Virus record (IMG/VR): IMGVR_UViG_3300024348_000279
Location: 1 to 21,937 of that record
Strand: one strand, 5' to 3'
From: a virus
DNA length: 21,937 bases
Below are positions 6,350-17,900 of this stretch, one piece after another. The translations under genes and the position numbers were made by a program. How positions within the stretch are numbered: the first letter of the stretch is position 1; every line of letters starts with the position of its first letter. The notes under the pieces are model-generated. The model saw only the letters and a program-made list of their open reading frames with translations, searched no databases and had not been told where the DNA came from.

Positions 6350-8974
6350 TTATCTAGCGTCGCCACTACCGCTTCCGGAACTATCACCGCCACTACCAGA
6401 ACCACTACTTGGGTAACATTGTGCACCAATCTGGAAGTTAGACCACGTTCCCTGGATTAAATTCACTGATATTAAATCAGCACATACTACCGTGGAAGTA
6501 AATGGATTTGAAGTTATTTGGTTTGGTACGCCACACTCAGTGTACGATGCTGTTACTGTCGAGTTAGTGTTATTATTCCATGAATGGAAATATTTAGTAC
6601 ATGGCGCCGCTGTTGTTGTAGCAACAGTTGTTGCTTCAGTTATATAGCCTGAACAGTCTACACCATCCTGGTCAGTAGTTCCATTCAAGTCAAATACAAA
6701 ACCTATTTTATCAGCACCCCATCCAGCATCTGGAGTTCTCGAACTCGATGTGGTTGCAGCCGTTAGCTTCGCGTTGTTTACGTAAATATTTGGTTTATTA
6801 TCAATCATTTTAGTTAAGAAATCTGATTGAGTTCCATCGTAATTTATTGTGTAAGTTCCTCCGGAGCTATTACATGCTAGTGACGGACTAAATGCAGCGG
6901 CAAATGTTGCGAATGCCGGCCATGATGTATCAGTAATATTTCTAGTTACACTTAAACTGCCTGTTGCATTACCGGCAGAATCAGTTGCCAATAGAGTAGC
7001 TACCACATCTTCTCTATCACCTTCTGCTACAGCTTCTAATACTACATCATTTGTTATGTCAATTGATCCAGATCCTGTATTATTGTTTATTGTAATCGAT
7101 AATCCATTACCCACTCCTGCGCCAGCTCCTGAGCTATCGCCGGTATAATCATTTGGACTTGCACTTCCTGTTAGGTTTAACCATACTGTAGTTCCATCTA
7201 CTATATCAGTCGTTCCAACTGTATATACGATTGTAGTTCCTTCGTCTACATTTGCATCACCAGGTGATGCAGTTAATGTATTATACGCAGGCGCCGGTGC
7301 TTGAGTTGCAGGCGTCGGCGTTGCTGTCGCATTAGTTGCCGGATTCACTAATGTAAAGTCATGTCTATCAGTACAACCATTCGTAATATCAGTTATGATT
7401 GCGTAATATGTTCCCGCAGCTAATGCAAATGTATTTACAATTTGGTCATTAGACGCAAGATATGTAACAAGCTCATAATTAGCTGAGCCGCCAGTCGCAG
7501 TCATAGTAAATTGCCCATCGCTACCACCATAAGTAGTTGGATTTACTGGAGTTTCATTATCTTTTGCAAAGTTTGCACAATAAGTACAACTTCCATCATC
7601 ACCTGTTGCGTTTGGATCATAATTATCCGCGTTTGGATCTGTACAACCCTGTCCATACTCTGGATTAGCAACTTGCGATATTGTCATCGAATCTGTTGCA
7701 TTTGCATTACTAGGATGTGTTATTACAATATTCCCTGTTCTAGCACCAGTTGCATTCGCAGCAATTGTAAAGTTCAATTCAGGATCAAACGTAGTTCCAT
7801 CAAAATATGAGTCTATTGTTACCCATGCCGGTGCAGTTACTTTATCAGCACTTAGTATTAATCCAACAGTTGGTGTCGTACTGTAAGTTATTTCACCAGC
7901 ACCACCACTATGTGTTATATTAACAAATTGAGACTCGTCACCAGTAAACGCAATTGTTTCTACTGGAGCGCTTGTTGCATTTGTTGCTGACGTTGTAGCC
8001 GCAGTTGCTAATGTTGTTGCAGGTTCTCCAGTCCATGGATCCCCGTTTTCATCAACTTCTAAATCACCAGATGGGTCTATTACCACCGTGTTACCTATAA
8101 TACCTCCGTATTGGTTTAGATTTAGATCTGCAGGTTGTTCAACTATAGCAACAGTTCCAGGAGTACTACCAGCACCACAAGGCGCTGTACAGAATTCTTT
8201 CCATGAAACAGTTCCATTGCCATCTTCAATTGCTCCCCAAAAGGCGCCATCACGGAATCTAATCATACCAGCCTCTAGAAAGGCAGCAGCAACGTTTGTC
8301 TCAGGTAATTTAAAAGTATTATTTATATTACTATCAAAGCTAACATTAGATTTAAAAGTAAATTTATCTAATTCTACAAAATATTCAATTATTTCTGCAG
8401 GATCTGTATTTAAATTAGCACCATAAGTCTCTGCTAATGTAAATCTAGTCCAATCGACATCTCCATCAGTTTGTTCAGATGTACTAAGAGTAATTGCTAT
8501 ATTATTTGAAGTTCCAGTTCTTTGTCCATGCCAATAAGTAATTAATTCATCAGAAGGAGAATTCCCTCCAACTGCATGTTTCCCAACTACTATTGTAGAT
8601 CTTAAATTAGTTCTACCATTATTATCCTGAACCTCATTAAAATCTTGATCTCCTAAAAATATTACTGGATGATAATTATCTGTTGATACTTTAGGCTTAA
8701 GTATAACATATTCATTTTGAGCAGTACCATTATTAACAGGAATAACTTTCCATCTAGAAGTAGTCTCTCCAGTTAAACCCTGAGGACCTATTTCACCTTG
8801 ATCTCCTTTTTGTCCAGTCTGTCCAACAGATCCCTGATCTCCTGGATTTCCCTTTTTACCTATAGGACCGCCACCGTTAGCCAGTATCTGGTCAAAGTTA
8901 TAGTTAACCTTTTCCCACTTGATCTGGTTAGAGTCACTAGGGTGTAGTATTTCTTGTATATTGAATATGGCCAT
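6350..8974 (-). CDS. Collagen-like fibre/adhesin with BACON and SprB-like modules
   Basis: This is a probable receptor-binding fibre or head/tail decoration protein of 874 residues. In order: an N-terminal attachment region (1-34, includes KWEKVNYNFDQIL); a collagen-like run of about 11 Gly-X-Y triplets (35-70); a beta-rich region (71-265); an Ala/Thr linker (317-340); a BACON-like Ig domain (345-437, APAWVTID and ISQVA); the motif CTDPNA..NYDPNAT.DDGSC (444-463); a SprB-like repeat (466-545, GGSDGQFTMTATGGS and AGTYYAIITDITNGC); an Ala/Thr/Pro linker (545-563); a Calx-beta-like domain (563-682); a Cys-rich region; and a C-terminal module (792-853) matching the 73-residue gene, followed by a Gly/Ser tail. 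The DNA coding for the C-terminal modules is much GC-richer than the start of the gene. It begins 3 bases after the giant gene. Confidence 0.85.
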   Translation of the reverse strand: MAIFNIQEILHPSDSNQIKWEKVNYNFDQILANGGGPIGKKGNPGDQGSVGQTGQKGDQGEIGPQGLTGETTSRWKVIPVNNGTAQNEYVILKPKVSTDNYHPVIFLGDQDFNEVQDNNGRTNLRSTIVVGKHAVGGNSPSDELITYWHGQRTGTSNNIAITLSTSEQTDGDVDWTRFTLAETYGANLNTDPAEIIEYFVELDKFTFKSNVSFDSNINNTFKLPETNVAAAFLEAGMIRFRDGAFWGAIEDGNGTVSWKEFCTAPCGAGSTPGTVAIVEQPADLNLNQYGGIIGNTVVIDPSGDLEVDENGDPWTGEPATTLATAATTSATNATSAPVETIAFTGDESQFVNITHSGGAGEITYSTTPTVGLILSADKVTAPAWVTIDSYFDGTTFDPELNFTIAANATGARTGNIVITHPSNANATDSMTISQVANPEYGQGCTDPNADNYDPNATGDDGSCTYCANFAKDNETPVNPTTYGGSDGQFTMTATGGSANYELVTYLASNDQIVNTFALAAGTYYAIITDITNGCTDRHDFTLVNPATNATATPTPATQAPAPAYNTLTASPGDANVDEGTTIVYTVGTTDIVDGTTVWLNLTGSASPNDYTGDSSGAGAGVGNGLSITINNNTGSGSIDITNDVVLEAVAEGDREDVVATLLATDSAGNATGSLSVTRNITDTSWPAFATFAAAFSPSLACNSSGGTYTINYDGTQSDFLTKMIDNKPNIYVNNAKLTAATTSSSRTPDAGWGADKIGFVFDLNGTTDQDGVDCSGYITEATTVATTTAAPCTKYFHSWNNNTNSTVTASYTECGVPNQITSNPFTSTVVCADLISVNLIQGTWSNFQIGAQCYPSSGSGSGGDSSGSGSGDAR
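6416..6601 (-). other. C-terminal Cys module shared with the 73-residue gene
   Basis: Residues 792-853 of the fibre protein carry C-x-x-Y, an Asn/Thr-rich turn, A-S-Y-T-E-C, T-V-V-C and a final C. Order and spacing match those in the small gene at 1118-1339. The linker just before it (EATTVATTTAAP) resembles linkers before other modules, marking it as a separable unit. Confidence 0.6.
7340..7579 (-). other. SprB-like repeat domain
   Basis: Residues 466-545 have the SprB spacing: a G-x-D-G-x-F strand, a T-G-G-S-x-N-Y turn, a hydrophobic strand, then L-x-A-G-T-Y-Y-x-I-I-T-D-x-x-x-G-C-T and a last strand before Pro. SprB repeats are known from the mobile surface adhesins of gliding Flavobacteriia. 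A phage copy suggests a fold taken from, or shaped by, the host surface. Confidence 0.6.
7664..7942 (-). other. BACON-like Ig-fold domain in the fibre protein
   Basis: Residues 345-437 show the BACON pattern: an A-W-V-T-I strand, then F-T-I-A-A-N-A-T-G-A-R-T-G-N-I-V-I, and a final T-I-S-Q-V-A strand. The family is common in Bacteroidota surface proteins and in their phages, where it is thought to aid binding to glycans. Confidence 0.65.
8765..8872 (-). repeat. Collagen-like Gly-X-Y repeat
   Basis: Residues 35-70 of the fibre protein carry about 11 uninterrupted Gly-X-Y triplets (GPI, GKK, GNP, GDQ and so on). Such triplets form trimeric stalks in many phage tail fibres, so the protein is probably a trimer. 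Confidence 0.85.
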
Positions 8975-8977
8975 GCC

Positions 8978-11900
8978 TTATGACGTTATTTTTACCATAG
9001 GTCTAATTCTATAAGAGTAACCTAATCTTTTATTATATATCAACCTAAAATTAAGGGGCTTTTGTTCGTGAGAAGAAAAAGTAAAGTTTTGATCGTAGAT
9101 GTAGTTATTATTATCTAAATCTCCAACTGAATCAACGCTTTCTACTTGAGATCCTGCACCTTTAAGCCTTTGTGTATATAGTTTAATTTGGCTAATTCCA
9201 AACACATTTATCAAGTTCTTCCCAATATAAAGTTGAGCATCATCCTCTAAAGTTGTTTTATCATCAGCCGAATTTGCAGCTAGAACATATTTTTTAATAG
9301 TATCTAGCACACCGTCAGCACTTAATTTTTTATTTATTGTAAAATCTATATAGAAGTCTAATACAACTCTCTTTTTATCCTCAAACTGCACAATATCTGT
9401 TGTATTAGTAGAGTTAGCTAAAATATCGTCTAATTCTTCTTCTGTTCTTACACGAGTAACATCAAAGTTTAACATCGTGTAACTATCTTTAATCTTCATA
9501 ATAGTTGAAGCTAAATAAGATCTTTCTTCTTTAGTTTCAAATGTTCCAGGCACTTCTTCTAAAAGACCACCTGATAAAGCCCTAGTATAATAGTTTTTAT
9601 CCCATGATGATTTAAACACATGGACATCTTTTTTATCAATAGCAACTTCTCCAATTAATGGATATAAAGGTGGCTTATCAGAAGATACTGATAATTTAAT
9701 TACACCACTAGATTTAAATTCATTTACTTTTCTATAGAAGTGATTTTTAATATAACCCCATTGGCTATCATGAGTACCTCCATCGTAAATAAAACCTAAA
9801 TTAAATGCAACACCACATCTATTATATCTCTTGTAGTAATCTTTAGCTAACTGAATATCTTCAGTGCTAGTTAAAGAATGTTTATACATTTGCTCTTCTA
9901 ACTCTAACTCAATAATATTTGAAGTATTTTGTAGAGTGTTTGTTTTCATGTGAGCATATATGTCTGTAAATGTCACAACCGGAGTTGTATCAATAGTATA
10001 TCCACCATTATGTCTAATCAAGAATGGATAATAAGTTCTAGTTAGTCCTAAATTAAAACCAATATTACCAGAAGATAATTTAAACGATTCAGGTTTGTCA
10101 TCATCTACCTCAGTATTAACCTCGGCTTGTTTAATAAATTCAACACCATCTTCTAATAAGATAATAAATTTATTAAGAGATACTGTACCATCTAATCCTA
10201 CAGTTGAATATGTAACTTTATCAGGGTTTCTTAATAACATTGTTGCCATATCTTGAGCCCCTAAAGATTCTAAGATATATTTATATGCATTAATACCTCC
10301 TCCTTTGTAAACATACTCAGCATTATACTGTAAATAACCTGGTAGATTATCTAATGTCGTTTCTACCGGAGTTCCGTTTGTAATATCTTGAGGAAGTCTT
10401 GCAAGTATTATTTCAGCCTGTCCACCTAGATTAGAAATATCTAATTGAATTTTCTGAAGACCAAACGCTGTATTTATGTTTACAATAATACTTCCGTAAT
10501 CATCATCTTCATTTTTATTGATTTGCTCTAAGAATTGTGGGACACTTCCATCTGCATGCGTTAAACCATTTACTATTAAATAATTATCTGCATTAGGATC
10601 ACTAAAGTTAGCACCTGTTAAATCCAAGTGGCCATCAACTTTAACATCAGAATACTTAAATGTACCCTCTTCATTATTCCATATTAATGAGTGGTTTAGT
10701 TCATATAATAATTTTCTAGTTAGAGTTTGATCTGCCCATAAATCATCTAATCTTAAAGAGATAAAGAATACTACAAACTTAAATTGTTTATTTTGTATTA
10801 CTTCATATTCAATACCATTAGAATCTTCTGATGTTTTTACATTTAATACAGTACTAAATCTATATCCATTAAATTCAGAAGACTTAACAAAATCAACTGG
10901 ACTTGTAGATGTAAATTCTTTTCTAGTTTTAAAGATAACTTTTAAGCCTTTAAATATAGACTCCGCAAATGCAGTATCATTACCACCATTGATTAGCGTA
11001 TATTTTTTCTGTCTATTAGTCTTGACAAAAGTTTTGTATGCATTATCACCTTTAGTTTCAAAGCCTTCAGTTACAAAGAATCTATCAAAGTAATCATAGT
11101 CAATACTCTTAAACATGGCAGGCGTCATTTCAAATCCTTCCATAAAGTTAAGATAACTAAATGATTCGTTTAATTTATAGTCTGGGTTAGTTGAAGTACC
11201 AGTATTTTCTTTAAGGTGTTTTGGTAAGTTATTAATATAGAACCACTCGTGAGTCATTCCAAGTCTATCTCTACCTGCAACAGAAAGATCTGCTGAGAAG
11301 TTAGATCTACCAAACGCCTCGTTAGCGTTTAAGTAATATGGTTGTTCTCTAACAGTTAATGTATCTTTTAATACCCACTTGTTAATTGAAGGAACAACTC
11401 TACTCCTTATAGAGTTCTCTTTTAAATAGTTTTCTTTTAATCTATCATATTCACTTTCAACAAAATCTTCATTAAAAGTATCTGTTATTTCATCTTCCAA
11501 TACTCCGGTTAATCCCGAGAAGTAACTCGCAGGTGCTGTTATATAATCAGTGTTTTCTCTTTCTCCAAAAGGATATATGTCACTTTGATTATCTAATTCC
11601 GGCTCGTAGTTAATATTAGCAGCGGTTTCGTATTTTAATTCTTTTAAATCTGAATTTGAAGTATCATAGAAATCAAAGTTCATATCGTGAATATCAAATG
11701 CAGAAAATAAACCTAATGTTACTAGGTTATCTGCAAAGACATTTACTTCACCTGATTCTATTGTATTTTTCTTATCCAATACAAGTTTCTTATATTGTAA
11801 AGGCAGTCTTTCAATATCATCGACAATATCGATAACTTTATTGTAAACACCTTGTGAACTAGTTTCTAAATAATCATTAATATTAATATCAGCTACAGAA

Positions 11901-14900
11901 TCTAATGTTACTAATACAGATTTACCAGCTGAGTTACCACCATTAAAGAAATAGATCTTACTATTCTTAAATACTTCTGAAGTATTACCAGTTAGTTGTA
12001 ATCTTAATACATTTCTAGGCTCGCCAGAGAGTCTGTTGTCTTCGTCAATAGTTAACCAGTCATTTGCATTATCGTTCGGCAGTGCAACCCCTGATTGCAT
12101 TAGTCTATATCCAAGAACGTCATTCTTGATATAAAGATGATCTGCTCCATCATACGTTAATGCTGTAAACCCATTATCTTTAGAATTAATAGATTTTGTA
12201 AGAGCGGATGCAATTTCAGCATTAGTTCCATTTGAAGAAAATGCTGTTGTGTTAAAGCCTCCTGCTAATAAAGCATCTGACCCAAAGAACATATTATTTG
12301 AAAGATCATAAGGTACTTGTGTATACTCAATTCTAGCTAATGTTGTGTTAGAACCAGAATATGGAGCTATAGTAGGTTTTAAAGGCCTTAATGTACATTT
12401 ATTTTCGTAAAATATAATGTCATCGCCGTCTGCTTTCCAATATAAGTTATCATCGATCCCAAGTCCTTTCAATACTTCAACAGTTTCTTGAACAGTATTT
12501 TGTAGTGTTAATAAGTAATTTCTATTACCATCTGTTTCTACAAGAGTAAGTCCTAATACGAATGTATCTCCAGGAGTAAATCTTGTAAAGTTAATTCTAT
12601 AATCTTGTTCTTTAGAAGGGAATATTGCTATTCTATCGTTATTAGCAGGAGCTCCATTGATTGTAAGTTTAATAAAATCACTACCAGCTGCTGCATGTTT
12701 AGTTGTATCAACAGATCTACCAACATTTGCCAGCTTAATTTCAGCAGGTATCATATTAGAAGAATCTTCAACTTGTACTTCTAATTTTGAAGTATCATAG
12801 AATGAAGGAGAAATCTTATAGAAGTTATTAGAAATATGTGCGTATCCTAACGTCGGAGTAGATTGCATCAATCCAACAGGAGGTATTGCTGATACAGAGT
12901 CTTCGTTAATATATGAATTTAAAGTTTTAAACTTAAGTAATCCATTATTAGCAGACTCTAAAGACCCATATCCTGAATCAACATCATTTACATATAATCC
13001 GAAATATCTATTTACAGCATAGTCTTCTGTGTCATCATCATTAAATAAGAACTCTAAGTTAATAAGGTTCGCACATGCTAATTTGTTTCTTTCAAAACCA
13101 CCAGTAATTAAATCATTTTCATTAATAATAGTTTGATCTTGTTTTACAAAATCGTCAAACAAGTATTCACCCTTGTTTGTAAAACCACCTTGCATTAAAT
13201 CAATACCATTAAAGTTTGATCTTTCGTTTTCACTAAAGTTTACATTAATAGGGTTACTTGGAAATAACTCAGACTTAACGTGGTTTCTAATATAAGTACC
13301 AATGTTAGATTCTCTAGTTAAATCAAATGTTTTTATTAATTCACTATTTTTTAGAATCTCGTCCATGTTATTAAAGCTACTTTGATTATCAAAATCTAAA
13401 ATAGCAGCTGGATCACTAACTCTAAATATTACAAAATTACTAGGTATATTTTTATCTAGCCAAATAGGAGCTAACATTCTAAAATCTTCATCGTGTAATT
13501 TAGAATAATTATATGTAGTTCCGTAATGGTAATCTTCTTCAATTTGTTTTTCAAAAGACTCTTGAACTGTAAGTTCTGAGAATCTAGATTTAACATTGTA
13601 TATTAAATCGGATGGTGTTTTATTAGCATTAAAAAACTTAGCTAAATCATAAGACCATTTGCCATCTTTATTAACAACCCATTTTTTATACTCAACAGCT
13701 GCTAACTCTTTACTAGCATCAATAGACTCAATATACATATTGTCAAGACTATTAACTACTAATTTAGCATTTGTAGATAGTTTTGGGTTTGTTCTTAATA
13801 AAGGCTTAGATATATTATCTAATTCATAATTCTTTTCTAAATCAAAATTAGGAATAGATCTATTAATAATATCTGCATTGTCAATTCCATCTAAAATAAA
13901 TTCTGTAAAGTTTTGTGTATCTAATAAACAGCTCGCGCAATCTTCTCTATACTCTATTACCGCTCCGCTTGTAAACCCTAATTCAACTGGATTTATTTCA
14001 ATAACCCTAATATCATCACCATACTCTGGTTTGTCTATTAAGATATTAACAGCATCATCGTAATTAACTGCAAATATTTTATGTTGAAGAGTAACACACT
14101 CTAGCATGCTATCACCTCCAATGTTTATTGCCGTACCATTGTGTTTGCTTGGCTCTATAACATCTATTAGTTTTTTAATATATGATGATGAGTTTGAAGC
14201 AAATGTATGTAATCCATCTGTTAGATATAAACTATAATATGGTTTTCCTGCTTCTACTTTAGCAGCACATGCATAAAAAGCATAAAACACGTTTATTCTA
14301 GATTCTAAAAGTTTATCAGCATCAGAGATTTCACATTGATCTCCTGCTAGCCCAAGGCAATAAGTTGAATTACCACTAGGCTTAACAAACTGTGTATTAC
14401 AATCACCTAATATTGAATCGCTATTCGCATATCCTAATGTATCAGTGACTGGATTAATTCCAAGCCATGAATATGTATATGAAGCATTTTCTGTACTTAA
14501 GTAACCACTATCGTTTTCATTATCCCATATTGCAAATCTAAGACTAGGTGTATATCCAGCCTCTGGATCACTTATTGCACCATTTGTTTCATCAACCGCA
14601 ACAAAGGTAGTATTGTCCCATAGTCCATCGTAGTTAACTTCACTGGCAGTTGCCTCAGTAGTGTATATTAATATTTGATTTTGAACTACATACTCTAGGG
14701 CTTTTTGGTGTGTTGAAAGATCGACATAATAAGCACCGCCCACCATATCATCATAACGAGCATCTATTCTAGTCCATAAGTTAACTAAAGTAAGTCCATC
14801 TTCTCCAGCAAGACATGCTGCATCTACCGCTAATCTATTATCTTGGCTATAATAAGCCTTAAAATTAAATGTTACATACTCTATCGGTTCTGGGCATAAA

Positions 14901-17900
14901 AATAGCTTTACAGGGTTATCAGGGTCTGTTAGATTATCTGCCCATACTCCTTGTCCTGCAGCATTTGTTGTAAACTTATAGTATATGAATTGACCATTAC
15001 CATTTTTTCTAGTACCATCATTATAGAAGCCTGGTGATACACATAAAGATGCCGGAGCATAAGTATTTGTAACATCTGCCGGGTTATTTCTATATTCAGG
15101 CTGATTAGCATAATATTGACTAGTAAATAATTGACCTCCTGCAGCTATTACATCAGCAAGAGTTGGTTCATCCATTTCTACTGAAGTCCCCGATCCTGTT
15201 GGACCAATTACGTTTTGATAAACAGCAGTCTGACTAACCGTGTATTCTAATTCTTCGGCACATATCTCATCAAGATCACCAGAGAAGTTAATGTCAATTG
15301 GCCACGCATTGTCTAAACTAGTTTCACAATCAACAACTTGTATAATACTACCATTAGCGGCTATTTTAACCGCTCTAATTACTACCTCACCAGCAATATC
15401 TTGCTGAATTGAAACCCAAGGGTTAGAATCCGCTGTAACTGGGTCTATGTTTTTAATGACCTCATTGTCATCTAATGTTGTATCGCTATATAGCGAATCA
15501 CCCGCATTTAAACTTGTAATATTTGTAACAGCTGATGCTTTTAAGTAAGCATTAACATTTCGGTTATCATCACATGCTGCTGACGCAGTATTCCTCCAAA
15601 GAGGGCTAGATACTGTTATGCCACTAATATAAAGTACTCCAGTGACATTAAGTTTTAATGTATAAGTATCGAATCCACTATTTGCATCTTCTACCTTAAT
15701 GGTAAATACTTCTTGGACAAGCTGACCGGGAGATATATCCCATTGATCTGAGTTATATGTCCATACACCAGTATTCGGATTTATATTAAGTGTACCCTGC
15801 TGTGAAGCCGCGTTAGTCGCACTTACCCACTCCGCAGTCCATGTTAAATTTGTAGTTTCAGCATCAGATGCTGTAATATTATCAGATGAAGATGATATTG
15901 TATCATATTGAGATAGCTGCTTTTCTACTTCAGTTTGGCCTGTTGAGCCATTAAACGAAATAACAGGATCAGTATTTAACGCAGCTGTTATTGTAATAGT
16001 AATCGACTTTGATCCGGATCTTAATGCTGGGTTATCATCATCTTCTGCTTTATACCAGAATGTGTCTGTTTTAGTATTGTCCCCTGGGGACATTGTATTA
16101 CCAGTATATGTATAAGTTAATATACCATTACTACCATATACGAATTCACCATGTGTCCCTGATTTAACTTGATCTACAACAAATAGAGTATCGGTAGTTC
16201 CACCTGCGTTTGACCAATAGTAGGTTAAATCATCATCTCCGGTATTAGTATCTGAAACAAATTGACTTATGTTAATACCAGGTGCTGTGTCGTTCTGTTG
16301 AGCTGCAGAAATACTTCCAGTAATATCATTAGCTGTTGGCTCTGAATTTAAAGGCGCTGTTATTGTTAAACTAGCAGTATATGTAGGAGAATCATCATTC
16401 CCATCATTTACTTTATATTCAAAACTAATAGTCTGTTGACCCGCTGAACCAACTGCAGCATTAAGTTGTATCTGAGCAGATAAAGTACTAGGACCTCCTG
16501 CTAAGGTGTGCGGAACTGTGCTAATATTTGAAGGAGTACCACTTGAATTATCTATTAATACAGACACGTTGCCTTCAAGTGTTAATCCACTAATATCAGT
16601 AATTATTACACTTAAGTCATCACCATCCGCGTCAGTGACAGACAGGCCAGACCATGCAGTGCTAGCAAAGTCTAGAAAATTAATATTAACATTACTAGGG
16701 CTTGCTGACCAGACTTGACTCTTAGTTATATCATCACCTGTCGGTGCTGTATTACCTGAAGTTTGTGTTATTTTAAAAGTTGTTGCAGTTACATTAGGAT
16801 TATCAGGGTGTCGAAGTGTCACGTCGACCTCTCTTGACGATCCTGTATTATTTTCAGTTGCTTGGAACCTTAATTGTCCACCATCAATACCAAAAGAGTT
16901 AGTACTTGCTGTGAGCCATCCTGCTGAAGAGTCATATAGAATATGATTATCAACATCAAAGTTATTTGTAGCTCCAGTGATAGTAACCTGTTTTGCCTGG
17001 TATGGTGTTCCGAGCGGTGCTATCGTAATAGCACTAGTATCGGACATTGAAATACTTGCAGTAGCTAAACCACCGGTCGCTGAAATAGTACAATCAAGTG
17101 TACCAGAATTAAGATAGGCTGCAGGTATATCAACAGTTAGTGTGTAACTCGTAGTACCCGCTTGGTATGTAGTTGGAATAATACTAGCAAAAGTTGCAGT
17201 ACCGGTAGTTGAAAAGTCGGCAGCCGTAATCTGCTCACCAATCACACCATTGGCAATTGTTAATGTCTCTGTAGAACATGTAAATGCTCCTAACGTTGCA
17301 TTAGTCGCGTTAGTTGGAGCAGTAGTTGCAGCAGTCGCATTAGTTGTTGCAGCAGTCGCAGCTATATCACCATTAAAGTCACAAGAAATATCTACACCTC
17401 CAAAATTTGAATAACCACTAGGTGGTGATATTTCAGAAATTTGATAAGTTGTAGTTCCATCACCATCATCATTGTAAGTATATACACTTGGAGTTATTAT
17501 ATAGTCGGAATTAGCAGGAGCCACTAACCAGGTAACTGCAGCTGGTAAAATTGTATCTCCAGCATTACCATTAGCAATTGTCGGGCCTGCTACGCTACAA
17601 TCATACGTTGTTGGAGCCTGTGTTGTAGTAATTGTAACGCCTTGAATTACACAATTAAGTGTTCCATCATCAGAATTATTATACCCTGGAGGTATATTAA
17701 CATTTGCACTGTAAGTATCGGTTCCGGTTGCATAATTTGTTGGATTGTAAGAAGCAATAGTAAATCCACTGTCTACAGTACCTGCTACGAGGTCACCATC
17801 TACACCGCCTGGAATATTAAGGTTTACATCACCACAAGCAAGGGTTGGCATCCCGAGATTTGCTACATTTACAGCACCATTACCTATCTGTAAAACATAA

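Noticed and set aside
7511-7810. Plus-strand open frame of 99 codons opposite the fibre gene.
   Set aside because: Its Ile/Cys/Trp-rich product is what the antisense of Asn/Thr/Ala-rich modules gives; no leader or family likeness. Same reasoning for 8088-8426, 17642-17893 and other plus-strand frames.
6416-8026. Diversity-generating retroelement target region in the fibre C-terminus.
   Set aside because: No reverse transcriptase, template repeat or accessory gene is in the window, and no matching near-duplicate of the gene's 3' end was seen.
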